NCBI GenBank assembly: GCA_964481465.1
Contig: CAYZTL010000007.1
Span: forward strand, 124,001 to 188,000
Direction: 5' to 3'
From: B10-G9 sp964481465
Lineage (GTDB): Bacteria > Chloroflexota > Anaerolineae > Anaerolineales > UBA11858
Length of the DNA stretch: 64,000 nucleotides
Notes under the pieces: model-generated
Told to the model about the DNA's origin: nothing
The model's input: the letters and a program-made list of their open reading frames with translations, nothing else
Databases searched by the model: none
Position numbers and translations under genes: made by a program
In this document: in pieces, positions 14,771 through 23,537 of the stretch
Numbering within the stretch: position 1 is the first letter of the stretch
Layout of the letters: each line of letters starts with the position of its first letter

Positions 14771-16504
14771 GTGACAAACATGGATAACGCTCAAATCGCC
14801 CAAACGTTTGAATTGATCGCCGACCTTTTGGAAATCCGCGGGGAAGTAATCTACAAAGTCCTCGCCTACCGGAGGGCTGCCGAGAGCCTTCGCGAATTGG
14901 GTCAGGATATTTCTCAGATCTACAAAAGGGGAGAGTTGCAGGATATCCCCGGTGTGGGAGAAGCGATCAGCGAAAAAATCCGGGAACTGCTGGAGACCGG
15001 ATCTCTCTTATTTCTAGAAGAACTTAAAGCTGAAGTGCCGCCATCCCTTGTCGAATTGTTGGACGTTCCCGGCCTGGGCCCCAAACGGGTCGGCCAATTC
15101 TGGCGAGAATTAGAGATCACTACATTGGACGAGCTGCAATCAGCCGCTGAATCCCAAAAATTGCGCGCTTTGGACGGTATCGGTCCCAAAACCGAAGAAA
15201 ATATCCTCTCCGGAGTGGCATCCTTGAAAAAACGCTCCGGTCGGACCCGTTTGGGAGACGCCCTCCCCTTCGCAGGAAAGCAGCTGAAAAGATTGCGGGC
15301 CTTACCCTCGGTTACAGCTGCAGAAGCGGGCGGAAGCCTGCGGCGGATGCGGGAAACGGTGGGGGATCTGGACCTCCTGGTGGCTTCTGAAGATCCGGAA
15401 ACAGTCATGGAAACCTTCCTGAATTCTCCAGAGGTAGAGGACATCGTCAGTCAGGGGGATGTCAAATCAAGTGTGGTCTATAAAAACGGACTGCGGGCCC
15501 AACTTTGGGTCCACCCCCCGGAGCGTTTTGGGACAGCCCTTCAGTATGCCACCGGCGCGGCAGACCACAACGTGCGAATGCGCGAACTCGCCTTGGACCA
15601 AGGCTATTCCCTATCTGAACACGCCCTGCTCAGGGTAGAAGACGACACGGAACTCCTTTTTACAGAGGAAAATGGCCTTTATGAAAAGCTGGGATTGCCT
15701 TGGATCCCTCCCGAGCTTCGCGAAGATCGTGGTGAGATCCAAGCTGCAAAGGAAGGGGCCCTTCCGGTGCTCATCCAACAGGAAGATATCATCTCTGAAC
15801 TGCACAGCCACTCCACATGGAGCGATGGAAGATTCTCCATCAAGGAGATGGCCCTGGGGGCCATAAAAAGAGGATACCAAATCCTGGCCATCACCGATCA
15901 CTCTCAAAGCCTGGGCATCGCTGGAGGGTTAACAGCAGATGAGTTAAAGCGACAACGCGATGAGATTCAAAAGGTAGAGGAGGAGCTTGGCGACCGGATC
16001 ATTCTCCTCCAAGGCGTGGAAATGGAAATATTGGCTGACGGATCGCTGGACTTCCCCGATCAGGTTCTGGCTGAGCTGGACATCGTGGTCGCTTCGCTCC
16101 ACACCAGCATGCGGCAGCCGCGGGAGAAAGCAACTGCCCGCCTGCTGAACGCCATTCACAACCCCTATGTGGATATCATCGGCCATCCCACCAACCGGCT
16201 CATCGGAAGACGAGACCCGGCTGACCTGGATATGGACGCCGTTTTGGAAACGGCCGCAGCCCGGGGAACAGCACTTGAAATCAACGCCAACCCTATGCGC
16301 CTTGACCTCTCAGACATCTACGTCCGAAGGGCGATTCAAATGGGCATTCCCATCAGCATTAACACCGATGCACATGGGCCGGATGAACTGGATTATCTTG
16401 TTTACGGCGTGGCTACCGCAAGGCGCGGTTGGGTAAGCGCGGATAAGGTGATCAACACCTGGCCTGTCGAGACCCTAATGAAATGGTTGGGACGAAACAA
16501 GTAA
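14771..16504 (+). CDS. polX: DNA polymerase X family with PHP domain
   Basis: A 577-residue bacterial PolX. An N-terminal helix-hairpin-helix region (IPGVGEAISEKI, LDVPGLGPKRV, LDGIGPKTEENI) is followed by the polymerase palm with GGSLRRMRETVGDLDLL (catalytic DLD). The C-terminal PHP phosphoesterase domain from about 335 has its metal ligands: HSHSTWSDG, QGVEMEI, ASLHTSM, GHPTNR and NTDAHG. Such enzymes fill gaps in base-excision repair, and the PHP domain gives 3'-5' exonuclease or phosphatase activity. The start is a GTG (14771) or ATG (14780), and an AAAGGGGGA lies upstream. The length is normal (about 570-580). Confidence 0.92.
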   Translation: MTNMDNAQIAQTFELIADLLEIRGEVIYKVLAYRRAAESLRELGQDISQIYKRGELQDIPGVGEAISEKIRELLETGSLLFLEELKAEVPPSLVELLDVPGLGPKRVGQFWRELEITTLDELQSAAESQKLRALDGIGPKTEENILSGVASLKKRSGRTRLGDALPFAGKQLKRLRALPSVTAAEAGGSLRRMRETVGDLDLLVASEDPETVMETFLNSPEVEDIVSQGDVKSSVVYKNGLRAQLWVHPPERFGTALQYATGAADHNVRMRELALDQGYSLSEHALLRVEDDTELLFTEENGLYEKLGLPWIPPELREDRGEIQAAKEGALPVLIQQEDIISELHSHSTWSDGRFSIKEMALGAIKRGYQILAITDHSQSLGIAGGLTADELKRQRDEIQKVEEELGDRIILLQGVEMEILADGSLDFPDQVLAELDIVVASLHTSMRQPREKATARLLNAIHNPYVDIIGHPTNRLIGRRDPADLDMDAVLETAAARGTALEINANPMRLDLSDIYVRRAIQMGIPISINTDAHGPDELDYLVYGVATARRGWVSADKVINTWPVETLMKWLGRNK

Positions 16505-16544
16505 TGAGCGATGGCCGGCTTTGAACACCCTCCTCACTTCTCCC

Positions 16545-17390
16545 TTATGGATGATTGAATTCCCCTTCCATCAATGTCCCCTCCACCCAGATCAGTTTCT
16601 TGACATCCCTTTCGAGGCCAAGAAGACGCTGGAGCAAGTTTGCGAATTCAACCGCATCCCCTGAGGTCATGAACCGGATCTCCCCGTTGTGATCCGGTGC
16701 GTTACGTAAACCATGGCGGTCCAACAATCGCCCCACCTGGCGCGCCACCGCTGGGGCAGGATCAATGACCTCAACTTCCGGTCCCAGAATTTCCTCAATG
16801 AGGGGGATGACGAAGGGATAGTGGGTACATCCCATGACCACTTTATCCACCTGCCGATCCAACATGGGCTGAAGCGCTTTCTCCAGGATCTCCCTTGTCT
16901 TTTCACCCTTGATATTCCCTTTTTCAATCTGGTTCACCAGCCCCGGACAGGTATCCTGCAAGATCTCAACCCCTTGGGCAAAGCGTTCCACTGTGGATTC
17001 ATACAATTCCCCCTGAAAGGTTGCCGGGGTAGCCAGGACACCCACTACCCCACTGTGGGTCTCTTCAGCCGCTGGCTTCACCGCAGGCTCCATACCCACA
17101 AACGGCAACTGAGGATAAGAAGCGCGGAGTTCTTTCAACGCCGCTGCAGACGCGGTATTGCAGGCGACGACGATCAATTTTGCGCTCCACTCCAAAAGGA
17201 AACGCACGATGCCTTGAGAAAAACCTCGTACGTCTTCCTTGGGGCGAGGACCATACGGGACATGAGCTTGGTCAGCAATGTAGATCAAATCTTCCTCCGG
17301 GTGCTGCTCCCAGATTGCTTTCAGAACAGTTAATCCCCCCACACCAGAGTCAAAGACCCCGATCGGACGCCTGTCATCAGACATTACCAA
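16545..17390 (-). CDS. murI: glutamate racemase
   Basis: Makes D-glutamate for peptidoglycan. Both catalytic cysteines are present, in VACNTASAAAL and MGCTHYPFVIP, and the N-terminal IGVFDSGVGGLTVLKAI and YIADQAHVPYG are typical. An AGGAG lies 7 bases before a TTG at 17390, which I take as the start. An in-frame ATG at 17384 is possible, and the GTG at 17396 sits too close to the AGGAG. The length, about 281, is slightly longer than usual (260-270). It is convergent with polX across a 40-base gap with no visible terminator. Confidence 0.92.
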   Translation of the reverse strand: MVMSDDRRPIGVFDSGVGGLTVLKAIWEQHPEEDLIYIADQAHVPYGPRPKEDVRGFSQGIVRFLLEWSAKLIVVACNTASAAALKELRASYPQLPFVGMEPAVKPAAEETHSGVVGVLATPATFQGELYESTVERFAQGVEILQDTCPGLVNQIEKGNIKGEKTREILEKALQPMLDRQVDKVVMGCTHYPFVIPLIEEILGPEVEVIDPAPAVARQVGRLLDRHGLRNAPDHNGEIRFMTSGDAVEFANLLQRLLGLERDVKKLIWVEGTLMEGEFNHP

Positions 17391-17615
17391 GATCACACTC
17401 CTTTCTCATTATCGGCCCCTGAGCGAATCCCATTTCCTTTTGAGCAAGGGATTATTCTCACTTCTTGGCTGCAAAATGCTGCGTGTATTATACCCCTCTA
17501 CCATGCTGGACACCTTGCCACCTCTGACTCTCACTCCAAGATTTATCAGTTAGCGAAAGGAAGTATTAATGGTCCCAGGAAAAGGTCAAGGGCCTGAATC
17601 CCCTTAAATGAAACA

Positions 17616-17638
17616 GGTGCAGTGTGATTCACTGCACC
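17616..17638 (-). terminator. hairpin terminator of rplS
   Basis: GGTGCAGTG at 17616-17624 pairs with 17630-17638 across a 5-base loop, 25 bases past the rplS stop. On the minus strand it is followed by a T-rich but interrupted tract. Confidence 0.6.
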
Positions 17639-17662
17639 CGGCAACCCATGAATTTAATGACT

Positions 17663-18016
17663 TTACTCGGTGGTGAATTTCTGTTTCAAACGCGCTTTCT
17701 TCCCACTTCGTTCCCGTAAATAATACAATCGGGCCCGGCGGGAGAAAGAACTCCTATGAACTTCGACCCGATCTATTATTGGTGACCGAAACGGAAACGT
17801 CCTTTCCACACCGACACCATTGCTGGCAATGCGGCGAACAGTAAAGGTCTTGCTGTTCCCATGACCGCGAATCCGGAGGACCGTCCCTTTAAATTCCTGG
17901 ATCCGGACATTATCCCCTTCTTTGATGCGCACATAAACGCTGACCGTATCACCCGACCGTAGGTCAGGGATATTCGGATTATCCTCCGCTTCTAAAGCTT
18001 TTAATAAGTCACTCAT
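17663..18016 (-). CDS. rplS: 50S ribosomal protein L19
   Basis: A 117-residue L19. The segments LRSGDTVSVYVRIKEGDNVRIQ.FKG, FTVRRIASNGVGVERTFP, and the C-terminal RRARLYYLRER.GKKARLK are diagnostic. It is a structural protein at the 30S-50S interface. It stands alone, without the usual rpsP-rimM-trmD neighbours in this window. A promoter (TTCTCA, 17 bases, TATAAT) lies about 65 bases upstream and a hairpin terminator follows, so it seems to be monocistronic. Confidence 0.96.
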   Translation of the reverse strand: MSDLLKALEAEDNPNIPDLRSGDTVSVYVRIKEGDNVRIQEFKGTVLRIRGHGNSKTFTVRRIASNGVGVERTFPFRSPIIDRVEVHRSSFSRRARLYYLRERSGKKARLKQKFTTE

Positions 18017-18081
18017 CGTTCTCTACCCTTATATTTAGCAATCATTCTCTAAAATTTCTTCCGGCAATTACACAGCTGGTC

Positions 18082-18110
18082 ATTATAACATGGGTGACCG
18101 GTTTTGAGAA
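18082..18110 (-). promoter_or_regulatory. rplS promoter with overlapping inverted repeat
   Basis: On the minus strand TTCTCA (18110-18105), a 17-base spacer and a perfect TATAAT (18087-18082). A GGTCA/TGACC inverted repeat flanks the -10, so an operator is possible. Confidence 0.55.
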
Positions 18111-18209
18111 GTGAAACGAGAAAAGACGGGGAAAAGCGGTTGAGGATTACGGTCAGCATAGATCTTGGGTTGGGAATCAGAGGGAGTATCGAAACCCTTT
18201 GTCCGCGAG

Positions 18210-19508
18210 CTACCGATTCTGTAACCTTTCTTGAATCTGGGACACAGCACCCTCAGGGTCCAGCTGGTCTTTTAATATTGAGATAACAGCTTCCTGAAAT
18301 ATGGGACCTACTTGCTCCAAAACCTGCTCGGAGGGGATTAACACCGTAGCCGGAAGGATCCTTTCAAAAAGGGTTACTTCCAAATCCTCTTGGATCCAGA
18401 AGGGAAGGGAAGTGGATAGTGGGGGGACGAAACCTGCTGCCGCATTCCATTCCGCGAGATAGCGGTCCTCGGTCAGGTAATTGATGAACTGCACACTCAA
18501 ATCAAGCTGTTCGGGCCCTTTGTCGACGATCGCCCATACCCAACCGGTGGCATAGGAAAAAGCTCTTCCCTCCGAGGTAGGTAGAGCCCCTAATGAAGTG
18601 TTGAAAGGATCGTTTTGGAGGAAGTTCGAAAACCAGGTGACCACCTGGGTAGATTGCCGCTCCGTATATGCATTCCAGGATTGTTGGTCCGTTTCAAATT
18701 GGGTTACCCAATAAGGCATGACTTCAACCTCATGGGCTTGCTGATAAAACGAGAGCACCTCCAACAGGGGTGTTTTATCGACGATATAGGATTGGTTCAG
18801 GGAAGCGATTTTCCCTCCTGAACTCTCATAAAAAGCGAAGGTTAGCAAAGCCTGAGGATCAGCTGCAGGAAACGCCATGGGCTTGGGGGTGGCAAGGAGG
18901 TCTTCCCAACTTCCGGGCATTTTCTCCAAACTGTCACTTTTATAAGCAAAGACCAAAATATCCGCCGCAAAGGGGATTCCGTAGGTCTGCTCGCTAACCA
19001 TCGAGAGTTGGTCGGCAAATGGATACCAGCTTTTCTCCCCAAAAATATTCGCGTACTCACCGAACGGGGTGATCAATTCCTCCGCCGCTGCAGATTCCAG
19101 CAATGGACGAGGTAAAGCAACCACATCCGGCAAGGCAAGGGGGGCGGCATCCCGCGCAGTCCTTAACGTATCAACAATCCCCCCCGGACCAGAGAGATTT
19201 TTAACCCGAACATCAATCGTCAAAGAGGGGTGTCGCGACAAGTATGTGTCTATTCGTTCATTGAATAGATCCCCACTCGGTGTTTGGCTTTGCGGGTCAA
19301 ACTGAGGGGGAACCCAGACGGTTAAAGAGACGTTTTCCTCCACAGGAGATATAGGAGTGGGTGTCTTCGTTGGGGTACTATCAGTCTCTTTGGTTGAGGG
19401 TGCCGGTTCCGTTACTGGGTTCTGAAATCGGTTTAGAAATGGTATTTGGGCACAAGCAGACAGGGTAAGGAAAATCCCCAGGATCAAGACCAGCGTGAAT
19501 TTTTTCAT
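18210..19508 (-). CDS. extracellular solute-binding lipoprotein
   Basis: A 432-residue family-1-type substrate-binding protein. The signal peptide ends in LTLSAC (lipobox, Cys about 19), followed by a Ser/Thr/Pro linker with TKTPTP. Downstream are features usual for ABC sugar-binding proteins: LTVWVPPQFD, DVVALPRPLLESAA, YGIPFAADILVFAYKSDSLEKMPGSWEDLLA and SYATGWVWAIVDKG. It would capture a sugar or polyol outside the membrane. No permease or ATPase gene is adjacent, so it is an orphan binding protein or works with a distant transporter. It lies 79 bases downstream of three peptidase genes on the same strand. Confidence 0.85.
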   Translation of the reverse strand: MKKFTLVLILGIFLTLSACAQIPFLNRFQNPVTEPAPSTKETDSTPTKTPTPISPVEENVSLTVWVPPQFDPQSQTPSGDLFNERIDTYLSRHPSLTIDVRVKNLSGPGGIVDTLRTARDAAPLALPDVVALPRPLLESAAAEELITPFGEYANIFGEKSWYPFADQLSMVSEQTYGIPFAADILVFAYKSDSLEKMPGSWEDLLATPKPMAFPAADPQALLTFAFYESSGGKIASLNQSYIVDKTPLLEVLSFYQQAHEVEVMPYWVTQFETDQQSWNAYTERQSTQVVTWFSNFLQNDPFNTSLGALPTSEGRAFSYATGWVWAIVDKGPEQLDLSVQFINYLTEDRYLAEWNAAAGFVPPLSTSLPFWIQEDLEVTLFERILPATVLIPSEQVLEQVGPIFQEAVISILKDQLDPEGAVSQIQERLQNR

Positions 19509-19587
19509 ATCATCGATTCCCTATCTAACCCATCATTTAGAAGGAGGAAAACCTATTAAACCACACATCTTCCATCAGAAAAGAGGA

Positions 19588-20607
19588 TTAGACCCTATTA
19601 ATACCAGAAATTGGCTCTGAAAGCAGGGCTTTAAGCAAAACGACCGCATTTTGGAGGTCGTCCATATCCACCATCTCCGAAGGGCTGTGGATATAGCGGC
19701 AGGGGATGGACAGGCAACCGGAAGGCACACCTCCACGAGCAATTTGAATGGAGGCCGCATCTGTCGTCCCCCTTTCCAGGACCTCTCGCTGGTAGCTGAT
19801 CCCCTTTTCCTCCGCGGTATCGACCATCCAGGTCACAACATCTGGATGAGAAATCATCCTTTTATCCCTGATTTTCACAGCTGGACCCTTCCCCAAAGAA
19901 ACGTCCATTTGTGTTCCTTTGGGGGTGTCACCCGTCCGGGTCACATCAACCGCCAGACCCAAATCCGGTTCAATTTGGAAAGCTGCAGGTCCGGCTCCCC
20001 GGCAGCCCACCTCCTCCTGCATGCTAAACACCAACCATAACTGATGAGGGATTTGATTTGGGGCGCTGTGGATTTCTCGCAACGTTTCCATCATCACAGC
20101 CACCCCGGCACGATCATCCAACGCTTTGGAAACGACGCGTTTGCCCAAATCCAGCCACGGGCGGTCAAAAACAGCCACATCCCCAATCCCAATCGGGCAC
20201 CCTTCCGGACCCTCCGCGCCCACATCAATGTACATTTTCGAAATTTCCGGGACTTTTTTGCGCTTTCCTGTCCCTTCCGCGTTGATCACTCCCCGTGTTC
20301 CCTGTAAGAATCGAACCCTTCCCCCTAACAAATAACTAGGGATAACACCCCCCATATTTGTGAAACGGATGAATCCATTCTGATCAATATGGGTGGCAAT
20401 CAATCCAATTTCGTCGAGGTGAGAAGCGATCATGATCCGCTTCCCACCCTCACGTTTTTCTCCCCGGCGAGCGATTAAATTCCCCAAGTTATCCACCCTT
20501 ACTTCATCCACATAGGACCCAATCTCTTTTCGCACGAAGTCCCGGATTTGCTTCTCATGGCCAGGTGGGGCTGGGATCTCGACCAATTTTTCTAGCAGTG
20601 ATTTCAT
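19588..20607 (-). CDS. M42 family metallopeptidase (copy 1)
   Basis: A 339-residue M42 aminopeptidase/endoglucanase-like protein. Di-metal ligands and catalytic acid are visible: ASHLDEIG (His), KALDDRAG (bridging Asp), QEEVGCRG (catalytic and metal Glu), AVDVTRTGDTP (Asp) and RYIHSPSEMV (His). Members form large dodecameric shells that trim peptides in the cytoplasm. I chose the ATG at 20607 because AAAGGAG lies 7 bases upstream. The 20637 start lacks this. It is the last of three tandem paralogues. Confidence 0.9.
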   Translation of the reverse strand: MKSLLEKLVEIPAPPGHEKQIRDFVRKEIGSYVDEVRVDNLGNLIARRGEKREGGKRIMIASHLDEIGLIATHIDQNGFIRFTNMGGVIPSYLLGGRVRFLQGTRGVINAEGTGKRKKVPEISKMYIDVGAEGPEGCPIGIGDVAVFDRPWLDLGKRVVSKALDDRAGVAVMMETLREIHSAPNQIPHQLWLVFSMQEEVGCRGAGPAAFQIEPDLGLAVDVTRTGDTPKGTQMDVSLGKGPAVKIRDKRMISHPDVVTWMVDTAEEKGISYQREVLERGTTDAASIQIARGGVPSGCLSIPCRYIHSPSEMVDMDDLQNAVVLLKALLSEPISGINRV

Positions 20608-20639
20608 CAAATGACTCCTTTCAACCAGGCTCTCCAAAA

Positions 20640-21707
20640 TTATTCACTCAGGGGTTCCAAAACATCCGCTGTAAAACGGTCCATAGCAGCTGTTAACAAA
20701 GCCAACGTCGCTTGATAATCATCGATCCTGACCAAGGAAACTGGGGAATGCAAATAGCGAGTAGGGACGGAGATAGAAACGCTGGGAATACCGCCGCGTT
20801 GTTTGTGAATGGCAGCGGCGTCCGTCCTTCCTCCACCCGGTTGGCGGAATTGGAAAGGGATGCCCTCTTCCTCCGCGACGCGGACCAGATATTGAACCAA
20901 GCGGGGATCGGAGATGGTCCCTGCATCGGCTTTGTAAATAGACCCTCCCCCACCTAAACGCGTGTTATATGTCGTGTTTTCGTCCTCTTCTTCCCAAGCA
21001 GGAAAGTCGCGAGCGGGAGTGGCATCCAGGACAATACTGCAATCCGGATCTAAGGCATGGGCTGCCACACGGGCTCCCCGCAAACCGATCTCCTCCTGGA
21101 CGGTAAAAGCTGCCAGGAGGTCAAGGTGGCTTGGAGAGTTTTTAATCAACTCAATAAGGATGGCTACCCCCAAACGATCATCAAACGCTTTTCCAAGAAG
21201 GCAATCCCCAATGCGTTTAAACTCTGTGGCGAAAACAGCCCGATCACCGACATTGACGCGGTCCTTTTGATCCGGTCCAACATCTATGCGAAGATCTTTC
21301 AAGGGCACAAATTTCTTTTTGTCTTTCTTTTCGGTGAGATGGACCGGTTTAAGGCCGATCACACCAGGGATCTTCTCTTTGCCTATCCAGACCGCCTTTC
21401 CCACCAAATATTTCTCATTGATGCCCCCCACTTTCGCAAAGCGATAAAATCCCTTATCATCTACCGCCGTCAACATGAAACCCACTTCATCCATATGGGC
21501 CGCGACCATGACTTTTAACCTGGGGGGATTTCCTTCCCCCCAATGGTAAACCAGTAAATTTCCCAACGGATCCACTCGCACTTCATCCGCAAAGGGTTTG
21601 ACCGTCTCGCGCACGAATTCGCGAACAGCTCCTTCAGCGCCCGAAACGCCGACCAGATCTGACAAGGTTTCTACAAGGGTGAGATTGGGGTTGGTTTTCA
21701 CAGTCAT
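20640..21707 (-). CDS. M42 family metallopeptidase (copy 2)
   Basis: A 355-residue paralogue. The full ligand set is present: AAHMDEVG, KAFDDRLG, QEEIGLRG, VLDATPARD and RYLHSPVSLV. Its specificity-loop region differs from that of copy 1 (long charged LTEKKDKKKFVPLKD stretch), which suggests a different peptide preference. The ATG at 21707 lies 3 bases past the stop of copy 3, so translation is probably coupled. Confidence 0.9.
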   Translation of the reverse strand: MTVKTNPNLTLVETLSDLVGVSGAEGAVREFVRETVKPFADEVRVDPLGNLLVYHWGEGNPPRLKVMVAAHMDEVGFMLTAVDDKGFYRFAKVGGINEKYLVGKAVWIGKEKIPGVIGLKPVHLTEKKDKKKFVPLKDLRIDVGPDQKDRVNVGDRAVFATEFKRIGDCLLGKAFDDRLGVAILIELIKNSPSHLDLLAAFTVQEEIGLRGARVAAHALDPDCSIVLDATPARDFPAWEEEDENTTYNTRLGGGGSIYKADAGTISDPRLVQYLVRVAEEEGIPFQFRQPGGGRTDAAAIHKQRGGIPSVSISVPTRYLHSPVSLVRIDDYQATLALLTAAMDRFTADVLEPLSE

Positions 21708-21710
21708 CGT

Positions 21711-22775
21711 TCATTCATCCCATTGAAAGGTCTCTAAAGAATCCGGATCCAATCGGCTTATGAAAGCTTTCATCAGCTTTGCCACCCTACGGATATCTCG
21801 CACACTCACCATTTCAACTGGCGTGTGCATATATCTTAGGGGGATGCTGAGCAACATGGTGGGGACACCGGCGGCTGATATTTGCAGTACATCTGCATCC
21901 GTGCCTGAACGCATGGGGAGTGGTTCCATGGTTACGGAGATATCCTCTTCTTCGGCAACCTCCTCAAAGGCACGGTAGAGGGCAGGGTGAACGCTGGGTC
22001 CCCAACCCAATGGGATCCCCTCTCCCAATGGGTAGGATTTATAGTCCGGGGTGCCCGGGCCGGCAGCGAAGGTGACATCCACAGCAACCGCCAGATCCGG
22101 TTGAATAGCGTAGGCTGATGTCAAAGCCCCGGACATGTTCTCTTCCTCCTGCGAGGTGCCAACAACCCACACATCCCACTGAGGAGGAGTGGATTGAAGC
22201 GAGTGCAGCAATAACGTTAAAGCGGATACGGAAGCCCGGTTATCCAGCGCAGGGCCGGCAATCTCATGCTCCCCAATCCAAACGGGTTTCTGCTGGAAAG
22301 AAACCAGATCCCCAACCTGGACCAGATCCTTTATTTTCTCCTCTTCTAAACCGACATCCACCAAGAGGTATTTAATTTCCACAGATTTCTTTGAAGCTGA
22401 GGAGGGCAAGAGGGATTTTGGCAGTTGGTCGATCACCCCTGTCAAATCCTCCTTCCCGTGCACGGTGACCATCCCCCCCGGCAAGACCCGAGGGTCCACA
22501 CCACCCACCGTTGTGACCCGGACGAAATCACCTCGAAAACCAGTCACCATTAATCCAATCGCATCCATATGAGCGGCCAAGAGGATTTTCGGTCGAGGGG
22601 ATGGAGCGTTCCCTTTCACCAATCCCTGCAAGCTGCCCAGCGGACTGATCTGCAGCTCGTCAACCAAGGGAGTCCAGGCTTCTTGAAGACAAGCCCGGAT
22701 GGGGTCAGAATGTCCTGATAAGCTCGGAATAGTGAGAAGGTCGAAGAGAAGTTCATTGATCGGTACATTATCCAT
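21711..22775 (-). CDS. M42 family metallopeptidase (copy 3)
   Basis: A 354-residue and most divergent M42 paralogue. Metal ligands persist (AAHMDAIG, PALDNRAS, SQEEENMSG, AVDVTFAAG, RYMHTPVEM). The Glu of the usual HMDE motif is Ala, and DDR has become DNR, so activity or specificity may be shifted. It is first of the three in transcription order and starts 25 bases after the TP-rich membrane protein. All three keep enough to be considered active, though assembly into mixed dodecamers is possible (inference). Confidence 0.87.
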   Translation of the reverse strand: MDNVPINELLFDLLTIPSLSGHSDPIRACLQEAWTPLVDELQISPLGSLQGLVKGNAPSPRPKILLAAHMDAIGLMVTGFRGDFVRVTTVGGVDPRVLPGGMVTVHGKEDLTGVIDQLPKSLLPSSASKKSVEIKYLLVDVGLEEEKIKDLVQVGDLVSFQQKPVWIGEHEIAGPALDNRASVSALTLLLHSLQSTPPQWDVWVVGTSQEEENMSGALTSAYAIQPDLAVAVDVTFAAGPGTPDYKSYPLGEGIPLGWGPSVHPALYRAFEEVAEEEDISVTMEPLPMRSGTDADVLQISAAGVPTMLLSIPLRYMHTPVEMVSVRDIRRVAKLMKAFISRLDPDSLETFQWDE

Positions 22776-22800
22776 ACGGGTTCCTTATAAAAAGCGTGAT

Positions 22801-23223
22801 TCATTCCTCTGGGGTTTCCGTCGCGCTTGGCGCAGGGGATGGGGTAGGCGTGTCCGTTTTGGTGGGCAAACCGGTCGGGGAAGGAGAGATAGTCGGCGTT
22901 TCGGATGGCGTGCTTGTATGGGTGGGGGTAGCCGTGGGAAGCGGTGTGTCCGTGACAGTAGGGGAGGGTGTCCAGGTATTCGTCAATGAGGGGGTATAAG
23001 TGGGAGTAAATGTGGGAAATGGGGTCCGCACCAAAGGTTTCGCCGTTGCCGTATTGGTTGGCGTCGCTTCACGGGTCTCTGACGGCGTGGGGGTGGGAGT
23101 CTCCCGCTCTGTGGTCCTGAGGCGGACGAAGGCCAAACCAGTGCAGTAACAGGGTATGGTAGCGATGATAATGATCGCGAAAATCACGCGAAGGCGTTCC
23201 CGTTTCCCTAATCTGTCAAACAT
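22801..23223 (-). CDS. single-pass membrane protein with Thr/Pro-rich exterior
   Basis: A 140-residue protein. A short basic N-terminus (GKRERLRV) precedes one hydrophobic helix (about 13-32). Then comes about 100 residues of Thr/Pro/Ser-rich low-complexity repeats (TPTPTPSE, TPTYTPS, TDTPLPTAT) to the end, with no recognisable domain. This is the linker type found in Chloroflexota surface proteins, here without a globular head, so it may be a truncated surface protein or a wall spacer. It heads the M42 operon. A TACAAT lies 31 bases upstream. Confidence 0.65.
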   Translation of the reverse strand: MFDRLGKRERLRVIFAIIIIATIPCYCTGLAFVRLRTTERETPTPTPSETREATPTNTATAKPLVRTPFPTFTPTYTPSLTNTWTPSPTVTDTPLPTATPTHTSTPSETPTISPSPTGLPTKTDTPTPSPAPSATETPEE

Positions 23224-23537
23224 AAGCTAACCGAAAGGCATTCATTGGTTTCGATTGTAATCCCGAGTCATGGGCGAGAGATCCCAGAAGGAGAGTTCCG
23301 CGGCCAGCGGCGGCGATTCAACGACAATTGTCCAGGGAACACCCACATCTTTCCCAGGGGTGTGTTACAAATCGACAAACTGGGCAGGCCAATGGGCCGC
23401 TGAGGTGTGTCGCCCTTAACAAAACCAATTGCGAACCCAAATATCGGCAGTTTCAACTTGTTTTAACGCAACACTTAACATCTTCGTTTATAATCTCAGT
23501 GTATTATAAGGTAGATTAGGAAACATGGTAGTCGACA
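23224..23537. other. intergenic region upstream of moaA
   Basis: A 314-base gap between divergent genes. A TATAAT at 23489-23494 reads toward moaA without a well-spaced -35. I saw no Moco-riboswitch structure and no convincing gene. A 37-codon open stretch on the minus strand near 23240-23350 has no start or ribosome site. Confidence 0.5.

Noticed and set aside
17990..18300. Small plus-strand frame at 18104-18286
   Set aside because: It overlaps the solute-binding lipoprotein and the rplS promoter, with no ribosome site.
23240..23350. Minus-strand open stretch (VPWTIVVESPP...) as a gene remnant
   Set aside because: It is only about 37 codons, has no start or ribosome site, and no partner in the neighbourhood.
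23400..23537. Moco riboswitch upstream of moaA
   Set aside because: I could not find the conserved hairpin layout; only a TATAAT is visible.
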